Shown here piece after piece: positions 1 through 10,693 of a stretch of DNA of 37,793 bases. Positions within the stretch are counted from its first letter, which is position 1; each line of letters opens with the position of its first letter. The notes under the pieces are model-generated. The model was not told where the DNA came from. It saw nothing but the letters and a program-made list of their open reading frames with translations, and made no database searches. The stretch spans positions 1-37,793 of the forward strand of contig VBJD01000087.1 of assembly GCA_005887995.1 (NCBI GenBank). Direction: 5' to 3'. This DNA comes from Chloroflexota bacterium (GTDB lineage Bacteria; Chloroflexota; Limnocylindria; P2-11E). Both the position numbers and the translations under genes were made by a program.

Positions 1-926
1 TCCTCGTGCGAAACCGGCGCGCCGAAGACGGCCATGACCGCGTCGCCGATGTACTTGTCGATCGTCCCCCCGTAGTGCTGGATCGCGCGCGCGAGGACGC
101 CGAAGTACGCGCCGAATACCGCGCGCAGCTCGCTCGGGGCGAGCTTCGAGCCGAGCGGCTCAGATGACACGATGTCCGCGAAGAGCACGGTCACGACCTT
201 GCGCTGCTCGGCGAGCTGGTACGCGCGCTCGGACATGATCTGTAGGGACGCGCTCGTGGCGATCCCCTGTGCGACGTTCATGACTTCGCGGGTCGCCTGG
301 CGCAATCCGACGACGCGGTACGCAGCGAGCGCTGAGCCACCGCCCTTCGGATGCGCATCCTCGCGTGGGCCGAAGCGGATCGCGCCGGCCGCGGCTTTGC
401 GCGTCGCGGGGCTGACGAGTACAGACCCCAGCGGTGTCGCCGACTCGAGCGACTCGGCGAGTGCGACCGGAGCGCCCACGACCGTATCGCTCGCTTGAAC
501 GTCCCCGGCGATCGCGCCGGCGACCACGGGCCCGGTCGCGATGCCGATCCGGCACGCGAGCATCACGCCGTACCGCTCGTGCAGCGCGATGTTCTCGCGT
601 TCGATCGCCTCTTGCATCGCCACGGCGCAGACCACCGCGCGTTCCGCATCGTCGTCGCGTGTCTCAGGCACGCCGAACACGGCGAGCACCGCGTCCCCGA
701 TGTATTTGTCCACCACGCCACCGCGGCGGTGGATCTCGCGCGCGAGGGCGGCGAAGTATGAGCCGAGCACGGAGCGCAGCTCCTCGGGATCGAGCTTCTC
801 GCCGAGCGCAGTCGATCCGGAGATATCGGCTTTGAGCACCGTGACGACCTGCGTGCCGGGCACGTCAGGGGAAGGCGTTACCGCCGCCGGCACCGGCGTC
901 CCTACCTCCCTCACGACGCGCTTCAC
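1..926 (-). CDS. Tandem adenylate/guanylate cyclase domain protein (C-terminus outside window)
   Basis: Partial gene reading off the left edge. Two class III nucleotidyl cyclase domains lie in one open frame. The first begins near residue 25 with VTVLKADISGS and has DKYIGDAVLAVFG. The second begins near residue 250 with VTVLFADIVSS and repeats DKYIGDAVMAVFG. Both domains keep the two metal-binding Asp positions (ADI and GDA), so both could bind ATP. A linker resembling the usual tail of such domains joins them. In related bacterial proteins this architecture is often followed by an AAA-type ATPase and TPR region, which would lie outside the window. The frame is closed by a stop at 963-965. 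The start is uncertain: GTG at 926 is used here, and GTG at 914 is an alternative. Neither has a good ribosome binding site. Cyclic nucleotide production is inferred from family only. Confidence 0.85.
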   Translation of the reverse strand, partial: MKRVVREVGTPVPAAVTPSPDVPGTQVVTVLKADISGSTALGEKLDPEELRSVLGSYFAALAREIHRRGGVVDKYIGDAVLAVFGVPETRDDDAERAVVCAVAMQEAIERENIALHERYGVMLACRIGIATGPVVAGAIAGDVQASDTVVGAPVALAESLESATPLGSVLVSPATRKAAAGAIRFGPREDAHPKGGGSALAAYRVVGLRQATREVMNVAQGIATSASLQIMSERAYQLAEQRKVVTVLFADIVSSEPLGSKLAPSELRAVFGAYFGVLARAIQHYGGTIDKYIGDAVMAVFGAPVSHE

Positions 927-988
927 TTTACGGGCGCGCGCAAAGGGTCTCGTTACATTCGGCTACCGGTTGGCCCCCCACGCATGCG

Positions 989-1966
989 TCAACGCACGTC
1001 GGTGGTCGTCGAAACGATGTGCATCCACGTGAGCCCTGGCCGCAAAAGAAGGGGCGCGCCGGACGCGTCCTTGAACGCGTAGATGTCGCTTCCTTGCCGA
1101 CTCCACGTGCCTTCGAAGCGCTTGCCGTCGCGCAGGATCACGACCTCGCCGGAACCCGTCGAGCGGAAGTCCACGGACGGCGCGCCGGCAGCGTCGGCGG
1201 TGCCGGGGATCTCGTTCACGTCGGTCTTGATGACGACGACGTTCTCCGGCATGACCTCGCCGCCGCTCGCGTCGTTCGTCTTCGTGCCGCCGCCATAGCT
1301 GCGGTGGTACGCGGTCTTCGCGGCGTCGTAGTCGTACTTCAGCGGCTCACCGAGCGCGACGGTCACCGACGCGGCGTCGGTGCCGCCCGACGGTGCATCG
1401 CCGAACTTCAGCGCGGGCACGTCAACTTTGTCGCTGCCGCCGACTTGGCGGATCTTCGCGCCCGTCGTATACGCGTTGTACGGCGCGGATCGGTCGCTCG
1501 TCCGCTCGAAGGCGTCGGCATGTTGGAACTCGTCGACGTCGACGAAGTCGCCTGACTTCGCGGCGTCGCGGACGAGCTTCGTCACCTGCTCGGACGCGCC
1601 GACGTGCGCGACGATCGCGTGGAGTGTCGGCAGGTACTGAAGATCGGACTGCCTCGCGCTCCGTACCGGTCCGACCTTCCCTGGATCCTTCGAGTGGAAC
1701 ACGACGGCGAATCGCGTGAGCCCGCCCTCGACCGGGATCTCCAAGATGAGATCGGCATCGGCAAGACCGCTCTGCGGACGTGCCGCGGGATCCGCCGCGA
1801 CCTTCACGACGATCGGGCGCTGCCGGATGCTGTCGGAATTGGGTGCGGGCGTCCCACGCAGCGGCCACGTCGAAGGCGCGCCCGAACGCTGGATCGAGAC
1901 GCCGACATCGGAGGGGCCGCAGGCCGCGAGGAGCACCGCCAGGACGAGCCCGACCGAGACGCGCAT
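989..1966 (-). CDS. DUF3048 (YerB-like) lipoprotein
   Basis: A 325-residue secreted protein. The N-terminus is a lipoprotein signal (MRVSVGLVLAVLLAAC, lipobox LAAC, cysteine at 16), so it is probably anchored outside the membrane. The middle carries the DUF3048 pattern: IVVKVAADPAARPQSGLADAD, then a block with GGLTRFAVVFHS and GPVRSARQSD. The C-terminal DUF3048 half follows (VVVIKTDVNEIPGT, GEVVILRDGKRFEGTW, LLLRPGLTWMHIV). Length and domain order are normal for the family, whose function is unknown. It diverges from the lytic-transglycosylase lipoprotein gene across about 47 bp, so the two probably share a promoter region. Confidence 0.88.
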   Translation of the reverse strand: MRVSVGLVLAVLLAACGPSDVGVSIQRSGAPSTWPLRGTPAPNSDSIRQRPIVVKVAADPAARPQSGLADADLILEIPVEGGLTRFAVVFHSKDPGKVGPVRSARQSDLQYLPTLHAIVAHVGASEQVTKLVRDAAKSGDFVDVDEFQHADAFERTSDRSAPYNAYTTGAKIRQVGGSDKVDVPALKFGDAPSGGTDAASVTVALGEPLKYDYDAAKTAYHRSYGGGTKTNDASGGEVMPENVVVIKTDVNEIPGTADAAGAPSVDFRSTGSGEVVILRDGKRFEGTWSRQGSDIYAFKDASGAPLLLRPGLTWMHIVSTTTDVR

Positions 1967-2013
1967 CTCAACATGCGAAGCAACCCGCGTACCGAGCGCG
2001 CGTTAAGCGAGGC

Positions 2014-3027
2014 GTGAGGTCGGCGACGGTGTTTTTCGTGGCGATCCTCGCGTGCGCGGGCTGCACCGCGGCGGCGCCGCAGCCCGCCTCGCAGAGCGCG
2101 CCGACCGCGCCCGCGGCGGCTGTCACCGTCATCGACCCGGTCGCTGGCTCGGCCGAGGCGAGCGGGTCGCCGTCGTCGAGTGCGACGGCGACCAGCGAAC
2201 CGACGAACCCCGCGACGCTCGCACCGACCTCGCGCGCGACGGCGGCGCCGCCGGCGACCGTCGCTCCGCAGCCGTCGACGCCACGGCCAGCGACCGCGAC
2301 GCCGACGTCACAGCCAGCGACCGCGACGCCGCAAGCGACCGTGCAGACGCAAACGCCCGCGCCTTCGCAGAGGTACACGACGCTGCCGCCGGGCGCCGCG
2401 CTCCCGAGCGAAGCGCAGTGCCTGAGCCAGATCGTCCGCAACACGTGGGAGCCACGTCCAGAGAACACGACAGCGAATCAGAACAATGCGTGGACGAACG
2501 GCTTCCGCCTGCGGGCGAGCTACATCGGAACGATCTTCCCGGCGTACGAGCTGCGCGTGACCGGCAACTTCACCGGTACGACGGATCAGATCATTCGCTG
2601 GGCGGCCTGCAAGTGGGGCTTCGACGAGGAGGATGTCCGAGCGCAGGCGGTGGCCGAGAGCACCTGGCGACAATCGCACCTCGGCGATTGCGGCCTGACG
2701 ACACAACCGGAGACGAACGGTTGCGCGAGCGTCGGCCTCATGCAGATCAAGGGAGCGAACATCCCCGCGACGCATCCCGGAACCTGGCCCGCCGCCCTGA
2801 CGAGCACAGCCTTCAATCTCGACTACACGCTGGCGGTGCGGCGTCTCTGCTACGAGGGCAAGGAGACCTGGATGCGCAAATTCAACCCGACGTACGCGGC
2901 CGGCGACGTCTGGGGCTGCATCGGCCGCTGGTTCTCAGGGAACTGGCGCGATGCCGCCGCCGAAACGTACATCGCTCAGGTGAAGGCAACGCTGAACGCG
3001 CGTCCCTGGCTCTCAGCTTCGTTCTGA
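2014..3027 (+). CDS. Lipoprotein with lytic transglycosylase (SLT-like) domain
   Basis: The open frame reaches further upstream, but a lipoprotein signal starts at GTG 2014 (MRSATVFFVAILACAGC), giving 337 residues. GTG 2029 has a better-spaced GAGGT but would lose the only N-terminal positive charge. After the cysteine comes a low-complexity Ala/Thr/Pro/Ser spacer of about 100 residues, typical of a wall-spanning linker. The C-terminal half resembles the lysozyme-like transglycosylase fold: AVAESTWRQ supplies the likely catalytic Glu, and SVGLMQIK is the substrate-groove motif. Four or more cysteines suggest disulfides. Role: cleavage of peptidoglycan glycan strands outside the membrane, inferred from motifs. 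The gene body is followed 33 bp later by purU on the same strand. Confidence 0.8.
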   Translation: MRSATVFFVAILACAGCTAAAPQPASQSAPTAPAAAVTVIDPVAGSAEASGSPSSSATATSEPTNPATLAPTSRATAAPPATVAPQPSTPRPATATPTSQPATATPQATVQTQTPAPSQRYTTLPPGAALPSEAQCLSQIVRNTWEPRPENTTANQNNAWTNGFRLRASYIGTIFPAYELRVTGNFTGTTDQIIRWAACKWGFDEEDVRAQAVAESTWRQSHLGDCGLTTQPETNGCASVGLMQIKGANIPATHPGTWPAALTSTAFNLDYTLAVRRLCYEGKETWMRKFNPTYAAGDVWGCIGRWFSGNWRDAAAETYIAQVKATLNARPWLSASF

Positions 3028-3060
3028 TCCCACGTCACTATTTCTGGCAGGATTCGCCCG

Positions 3061-3915
3061 ATGTCGGCGACGGCGATCCTGCTCGTGCACGGATCGCTCC
3101 GCGAACGCATGGCCGCGGAGCTCACGGGTTTTGTGTACGGCAGCGGCGGCGTGATCGTCGGCCATGATCAGTATGTCGACCGGGAGCGCTCCCGGTACTT
3201 CGCGAGATTGGAGTGGAGCCTCGACGGCGCGCGGATCGACCGCCGCGCGCTCACTGATCAGGTGCGCGATATCACGAGGCGGCTCGAGCTGACCGCGGGT
3301 CTCTACTTCAGCGCCGACGTGCCGCGGATCGCGTTGTTCGTCTCGAACCTGTCACATTGTCTCTACGACATTCTCGGGCGGTGGCGTTCGGGTGAGTGGC
3401 GCGTCGAGATCCCGATTGTCGTCAGTAATCATGAATCGCTCGGTGACGTGGCGCGGCGCTTCGATGTCGAATTCCGACACGTCCCAGTGAGCGCCGATAT
3501 CAAGAACACGCAGGAACACGCGCAGATCGAGCTCCTTCACGAGCGCCAGGTCGAACTCGTCGTGCTCGCGCGCTACATGCAGCTCGTTGGGCCCGAGCTC
3601 ATCGAGGCATACCCGAATCGGATCATCAACATCCACCACGCGTTCCTGCCAGCGTTCCCCGGCGCGAGGCCGTATCACCGCGCGCACCGGCGCGGCGTAA
3701 AGATCATCGGCGCAACGAGTCACTACGTCACCGAGGAGCTCGACGCCGGCCCGATCATCGAGCAGGACGTTATTCGCGTGTCGCACGCGACATCGGTGGA
3801 CGACATGCTGCGGCTGGGACGCGATCTCGAGCGGACCGTGCTCGCGCGCGCGGTCTGGCTGCATCTGCAGCGCCGGGTCTTGGTGGATGAAGGGCGGACG
3901 GTGATCTTCGCCTAG
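3061..3915 (+). CDS. purU: Formyltetrahydrofolate deformylase
   Basis: 284 residues, the usual length for PurU. Residues 1-85 form an ACT-like regulatory domain, and residues 90-284 the formyltransferase fold. Catalytic positions are visible: NIHHAFLPAFPGARPY gives the Asn and His, and TEELDAGPIIEQDV gives the Asp. PurU hydrolyses 10-formyl-tetrahydrofolate to formate and tetrahydrofolate, which feeds PurT-type purine synthesis and balances one-carbon pools. The ATG at 3061 has an AGGA about 8 bases upstream. The gene stands alone, converging on the GNAT gene with about 20 bp between stops. Confidence 0.94.
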   Translation: MSATAILLVHGSLRERMAAELTGFVYGSGGVIVGHDQYVDRERSRYFARLEWSLDGARIDRRALTDQVRDITRRLELTAGLYFSADVPRIALFVSNLSHCLYDILGRWRSGEWRVEIPIVVSNHESLGDVARRFDVEFRHVPVSADIKNTQEHAQIELLHERQVELVVLARYMQLVGPELIEAYPNRIINIHHAFLPAFPGARPYHRAHRRGVKIIGATSHYVTEELDAGPIIEQDVIRVSHATSVDDMLRLGRDLERTVLARAVWLHLQRRVLVDEGRTVIFA

Positions 3916-3935
3916 CTCGCGCGAGTCCGGCGCGG

Positions 3936-4799
3936 CTACGCAGATTCGAAGATGTACTCGTCGATGTCGCACACCGGCTCGTAGCCGATGTCCTGGTAGA
4001 TCTTGTTCGACGTCGGGTTCGCGAGATCGGTGTAGAGGAAACAGAACTTCTTTCCCGTGTCGAGCTGCTCCTGACTGAGGGCGGCGACGAGCGCGCTCGC
4101 GTAGCCACGGCGCCGCTTGTCGGGTGGCGTGTAGACCGCACCCACGCGAATTCCGTTCGGCGTCGGCCCCGACGCGCCCGCCATGGAGACGACCACACCG
4201 TCCTCCCAGAGCCGCAGGCGGCCACCGGCGATCCATCGTTCGGCGTTCGCACGGGCCTCCGCCGCCGTGCCGGCGAGGTGTGGCTGCGCTTCCATACCGA
4301 AGGCATGGAACCACGCCGCGGCGAGATCCAGATCGCTCGCGCGTGCGGGGCGCATGTGGCCGTTGACACTGCGCGGCGGGATGACGCGAGCGAGCGCGTA
4401 GATGCGCTCCGCCGTCTGCACGTGCGCGCGCTGACCGGTTCGCGCCGTCCATAGCTCGACAGCCCGGCGCGCGAGATCCTTCGGCCCGATGATGCCGGGC
4501 GAATCGCCGGTCTGACGCACCGCGTCCTCGATGAGCATCCGCAGCGACTCGTCGGTGGTCCCCGCCGTCACGATGAGGTACAGGCCCGCGCGCATAGCGA
4601 CGCCGACGATGCTGTTGCCGTCACGGACGGCGCCGAAGTACACAGCCGGTCCGTAACTCCGTCCGGCTTTCATCGCCGACGTGAGACCGAGGACGAGATT
4701 GTTCTCAGCCTCGCGCGCGCTGAGAAACGGACCGGCGATCCGCTCGAACTCCGCTGGACTGCCGGCTCGCTCAAGACGCAGCGCCGAAGCGCTGGTCAC
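3936..4799 (-). CDS. GNAT-family N-acetyltransferase
   Basis: 287 residues. The C-terminal half (from about 150) is a GNAT domain: the acetyl-CoA pyrophosphate loop reads RVGAVYTPPDKRRRGYASAL, followed by FLYTDLANPTSNKIYQDIGY, the usual beta-5/alpha-4 region. The N-terminal half looks like a degenerate GNAT-related lobe, as in two-lobe predicted acetyltransferases. The substrate cannot be told. The GTG start directly follows the TAG stop of clpC, so translation is probably coupled to clpC and the two share a transcript. Confidence 0.85.
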   Translation of the reverse strand: MTSASALRLERAGSPAEFERIAGPFLSAREAENNLVLGLTSAMKAGRSYGPAVYFGAVRDGNSIVGVAMRAGLYLIVTAGTTDESLRMLIEDAVRQTGDSPGIIGPKDLARRAVELWTARTGQRAHVQTAERIYALARVIPPRSVNGHMRPARASDLDLAAAWFHAFGMEAQPHLAGTAAEARANAERWIAGGRLRLWEDGVVVSMAGASGPTPNGIRVGAVYTPPDKRRRGYASALVAALSQEQLDTGKKFCFLYTDLANPTSNKIYQDIGYEPVCDIDEYIFESA

Positions 4800-7298
<2,499 letters not shown>

Positions 7299-7345
7299 CA
7301 GTGCACCTTTGTCCTATATATCGGACGAGCCCTCATCTGGTTCCG

Positions 7346-7351
7346 ATTATA
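7346..7351 (-). promoter_or_regulatory. Candidate -10 element of clpC
   Basis: The reverse strand reads TATAAT, a perfect sigma-70 -10 hexamer, 48 bases before the clpC ATG in an otherwise GC-rich gap. The hexamer 17 bases further upstream (GCGTCC) does not match TTGACA, so the -35 contact would be weak or activator-assisted. Confidence 0.5.
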
Positions 7352-7388
7352 CGTTCGGTCTGATACGCGGACGCTCATCGGACAGTGT

Positions 7389-8477
7389 TTAGGCGCTGTC
7401 GGCGAGTCGAGCGGACAGGCTCAGGCGCCTGCGCTCCGTGTCGATACTGACGATCTTGACCGGCAGTCTGTCGTTCACCCGCACGACCTCGTTCGGATCG
7501 GCGACGTGATGTGCGGCAAGCTCACTGACGTGAATGAGTCCTTCGACACCTTCGGCGACCTTCGCGAACGCACCGTATGGCATGACGCGCGTGACGCTCG
7601 CCTCGATCGTCTGGCCCACCTGCACTGCCTTGACGAAGCTCGCCCACGGGTCGTCTGCGAGCCGCTTGATCGAGAGGCTGATGCGCTGGCGGTCGCGATC
7701 GATGCCCACGACCATGACCCGCACCTTCTGACCGACACGGAATAGCGACGTGGGCTCGACGCCCTTGTCCCAGGTTATCTCGGAACGGTGCACCAGACCG
7801 TCCGCGACGCCGACGTCGACGAAGATGCCGTATGAGGCGACGCTCGCGACGGTCCCCTCGAGGACATCGCCGTCGTTCAGTTGCGCTGCACCCTGTGCCT
7901 TCCGCTCACGACGGAGCTGTTGGGTCGCTGCCTTCTCGGAGAGGATGAGCCGGTCACGCTTCGCGTCTGCTTCGAGCACGCGCAGCCGGAGACGTTTCCC
8001 GACCAGCGCGCGCACTGGCTCCGGCACACTCGCTTCGCTCGTGTCGATCGCTCCGACGGATCCGAGCTGCGAGAGCGGGACGAAGCCGCGCATGCCGACA
8101 TCGACGACGACACCACCTCGGTTCGCGTCGATCACCGGCGCGTCGACGATCTCCCCAGAATGGACGAGCTCCTCCATACGCGACCACGGACGCCGATCGC
8201 GAGTGCGCCTGAGGGAGAGAACGACTCGGCCGTCCGGGCCCTCAGGGTGGACGACCGTCGCGACGACGCGATCGCCGACGCGCAGTTCGTCAGCACCGCC
8301 GCTCTCGCGCAGCGGAATGACACCCGCCGGCCGATCACCGAGGTCGATCGTCGCCTCGTCACCGCCGATGTCGGCGACGGTCCCCTCGACGGTCTCGCCG
8401 CGCCGCAGGGGCCGTAGCGCGACATCGGCGGTCTCAGATGCGAGGAGGTCCTCCATCGTTTCGGGATCGATCGACAC
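7389..8477 (-). CDS. rpsA: S1 RNA-binding domain protein, ribosomal protein S1-like
   Basis: About 362 residues with four S1 (OB-fold) repeats: GETVEGTVADIGGDEATIDLG, APVIDANRGGVVVDVGMRGF, GDVLEGTVASVASYGIFVDVG and GQTIEASVTRVMPYGAFAKVA. Each repeat ends in a typical R.RLSLS or R.ILSEK strand. Four repeats and this length fit the short S1 of Gram-positive and Chloroflexota-type bacteria. It probably helps load mRNA on the 30S subunit. The start is unsettled: GTG 8477 gives MSIDPETMEDLL, resembling S1 N-termini; ATG 8456 and TTG 8519 also fit, and none has a clear SD. It diverges from the GAF/response regulator gene. Confidence 0.88.
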   Translation of the reverse strand: MSIDPETMEDLLASETADVALRPLRRGETVEGTVADIGGDEATIDLGDRPAGVIPLRESGGADELRVGDRVVATVVHPEGPDGRVVLSLRRTRDRRPWSRMEELVHSGEIVDAPVIDANRGGVVVDVGMRGFVPLSQLGSVGAIDTSEASVPEPVRALVGKRLRLRVLEADAKRDRLILSEKAATQQLRRERKAQGAAQLNDGDVLEGTVASVASYGIFVDVGVADGLVHRSEITWDKGVEPTSLFRVGQKVRVMVVGIDRDRQRISLSIKRLADDPWASFVKAVQVGQTIEASVTRVMPYGAFAKVAEGVEGLIHVSELAAHHVADPNEVVRVNDRLPVKIVSIDTERRRLSLSARLADSA

Positions 8478-8539
8478 GGCCAGGCAGGCGGCAGAGGGCG
8501 TGCCACTACACTCCCTCAAACCGGACTGAGGAGGGCACC

Positions 8540-10459
8540 GTCAACCCGACGGCGCGCTGGCCGGAGCGGCTCGAGCATCTCGCGACGCTCCTTCGAGCGG
8601 ATGCCATGGCTGTCGTCTCGCAGTCCGGACCCTCCACGATCTTCACGTACCGCATCAGCGAGCCCGTCGATTGGCTCGCCGCCCTCGGCGCAGACGCCTT
8701 CGATCGTGCCGACCGTGGCCCATTCGTTACACCGATCGCCGCCGGACGCTGGCGTCCCGGCGCGGGCTTCGCCGTCGTCGCGCCGATGGATCTCTGGAGC
8801 GGCCGCGCGATCCTCTGCGGCCTGCGTCAGGAGATCGCCTTCGACGCGCTCGACGCCGCAGCCGCCGTCGGCGGGGCGCGCCTCCTCGAGATGAGCGCGC
8901 TCGAAGGCCGAGCGCTCGCGGAGACGCTTCGTCAGAGCGCCGCGCTCGAGGAGCGCCTGCACGTGCTATCGGGCATCGGCGACGAGCTCGCGCACGCGCG
9001 TGACGCGACGGCCCTGCTGGCACGCGCGGCACAAGAGGTGGCGCAGCGGATGGGCGCAGGTGCGGCATCGATCATGGTCGTCGAGGGCGACGAGCTCCGT
9101 CTGCGAGCGTCGGTCGGTCTGCCGACCGACGTCCCCGTGGGACAACCCCAGCGCATCGGTGAAGGCATCGCCGGATACGTCGCGGCGAGCGGCGAGAAGA
9201 TCGTGCTGCGCGGCCGCGTCGACGACGTGCGCTTCCGCGGCACCGATCCAGACGCCGGCGAATCGGTGAGCGTGCCCCTGCACGAGGGCGGCGAGGTCCT
9301 CGGGGTGCTCAGCGTGAAACGGCCCGGGGCGGCCGACACGTTCGCGGACAGGCACGAGCTTCTCGAGGCGGTCGCGAACGATCTCGGTCGCGCGCTGCGC
9401 GCCATGAACGTCATCTCGGACCTCGAGCGTGAGCGGGCGCGCGCGCATGAGGAGGCGGGGATCGCCCGCGCCGTCGCAGCGCGCCAGACGGCGGCAGCCC
9501 TGCGCGGAACCCTTGCGCTCGGCCACCACGCGGTGGCGATGCGCGATCGTGCCGGGCGGCTCGTCGCCGTCGAGTCGGTCAACGGCGACGACGACTGCCG
9601 TCAGCGCGCGATCGACGCGAGCGCGCGCGCTGAGCCTGACGACATCGCCGGCACGCGTGTCGGCTTCGCCCGCCACGGCGGCGCGTACCAGGCCGAGGAG
9701 GGCGAGATCGCGCAGCGCACGGCCGACACCCTGGCGCTGCTCGGCCGCGGTCTCCAGACGGAGCACTCGGAAGGGCTTCGGGTGCTCGCCGTCGAGGACC
9801 ATCCGGTGATGCGCCTCGGCGTGCGAGCGATGCTCGAGCGCGAGGGTTTCATCGTCGTGGCCGCGACCGCCACCTGCGCCGAGGCCCTCGGGTCGCTGGC
9901 CGAGGCACGTGCCGACGTCGTGCTCCTCGACCTGAACCTGCCCGACGCGAGCGGCACCGAGGCGGTCATACGGGTGCGGGAGGCGGCGCCCGCCGTACCC
10001 ATCGTGGTGTTCAGCGTCGAGAAGACGCCCGCGCTCATCCGTGCTGTCGTGCGTGCCGGCGCGAACGGGTACGTCCTGAAGGACGCGCCGATCGCACGAG
10101 TGGTGGCCGCGCTGCACGCGGCCGCAGCGGGGCTCGTCGCGATGGGGCCGGATGAGGCCGCGCTGATGGCCGGTCCTATGCCGGAAGAGCGGATACACAC
10201 GAACGGGGATGAGCGCGCTGCGCCGATACCCGAAACGGTCAACCTGGGTGGCGAGGCGACGCACGAGCCGCTGACGCCGCGCGAGCTCGAGCTCCTGCGC
10301 TACATGGCGGAGGGCTATACCAACAAGGAAGTCGCGCGCGCGATGGTCCTCGCCGAGGACACCGTGAAGAAGGCGGTGCAGACGCTCATCGCGAAACTCG
10401 GCGCCGCAGACCGCACGCACGCCGTCGTCCTCGCGCTGCGCAATCGACTGATCGAATAA
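8540..10459 (+). CDS. GAF sensor fused to receiver and LuxR-type DNA-binding domain
   Basis: About 640 residues. An N-terminal GAF-like region (1-120) is followed by a second, clearer GAF domain (about 150-290: GAGAASIMVVEGDELRLRAS, RIGEGIAGYVAASGE). A helical stretch and a third weak sensor-like segment follow. The receiver starts near 413 with LRVLAVEDHPVMRLGV. The phospho-acceptor Asp is in VVLLDLNLPDASG (about 463), and the conserved Lys is in NGYVLKDAP. The C-terminal LuxR/NarL-type HTH is LTPRELELLRYMAEGYTNKEV to the end. There is no kinase domain, so it probably takes phosphate from a separate kinase or responds through GAF ligands. Start: a strong GAGGAGG at 8528-8534 points to codon 8540, which is GTC, not a standard start. 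The first standard start downstream is ATG 8606. Confidence 0.85.
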   Translation, partial: VNPTARWPERLEHLATLLRADAMAVVSQSGPSTIFTYRISEPVDWLAALGADAFDRADRGPFVTPIAAGRWRPGAGFAVVAPMDLWSGRAILCGLRQEIAFDALDAAAAVGGARLLEMSALEGRALAETLRQSAALEERLHVLSGIGDELAHARDATALLARAAQEVAQRMGAGAASIMVVEGDELRLRASVGLPTDVPVGQPQRIGEGIAGYVAASGEKIVLRGRVDDVRFRGTDPDAGESVSVPLHEGGEVLGVLSVKRPGAADTFADRHELLEAVANDLGRALRAMNVISDLERERARAHEEAGIARAVAARQTAAALRGTLALGHHAVAMRDRAGRLVAVESVNGDDDCRQRAIDASARAEPDDIAGTRVGFARHGGAYQAEEGEIAQRTADTLALLGRGLQTEHSEGLRVLAVEDHPVMRLGVRAMLEREGFIVVAATATCAEALGSLAEARADVVLLDLNLPDASGTEAVIRVREAAPAVPIVVFSVEKTPALIRAVVRAGANGYVLKDAPIARVVAALHAAAAGLVAMGPDEAALMAGPMPEERIHTNGDERAAPIPETVNLGGEATHEPLTPRELELLRYMAEGYTNKEVARAMVLAEDTVKKAVQTLIAKLGAADRTHAVVLALRNRLIE

Positions 10460-10512
10460 ACACTCCGTCCACAGTCCATCCACAAGCACGGGTGGGTATG
10501 GCACGGCCGTGT

Positions 10513-10690
10513 GCCTCTGCTAGAGGTCACCTGCCGAGCTAAAGGTTTCGGCACGAACGGGTATTCGAAATGTGCCTGACCGGGGATTAACTCGCTCGGC
10601 CGTCAGCGGCACAGTCAGTCGACCGCGGCGCCCTGAGGGGCCAGTTCCGCAAGGAGCTGGGGTGGGACGCAGCGGAGGCGGAGGGGGACT
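10513..10690 (+). promoter_or_regulatory. Structured leader upstream of the sigma factor gene
   Basis: The 234-bp gap between the regulator and the sigma factor gene holds a series of stems. One is TGCCGA / TCGGCA near 10530-10551. A longer one is GTGCCTGAC / GTCAGCGGCAC (about 10573-10611). A third is a clean 8-bp stem CCAGTTCC-GCAA-GGAGCTGG closed by a GNRA tetraloop (about 10641-10660), followed by GGGACGCA. The last resembles part of a c-di-GMP-I aptamer, but the matching 5' half (GGCAAACC) is absent. I cannot assign a class. The leader could regulate translation of the sigma factor, since the SD lies just beyond it. Confidence 0.4.
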
Positions 10691-10693
10691 GGC

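Noticed and set aside
10640-10690. c-di-GMP-I (GEMM) riboswitch
   Set aside because: GNRA stem and GGGACGCA are present, but the conserved GGCAAACC and the second helix with its GGGTTACCG partner were not found.
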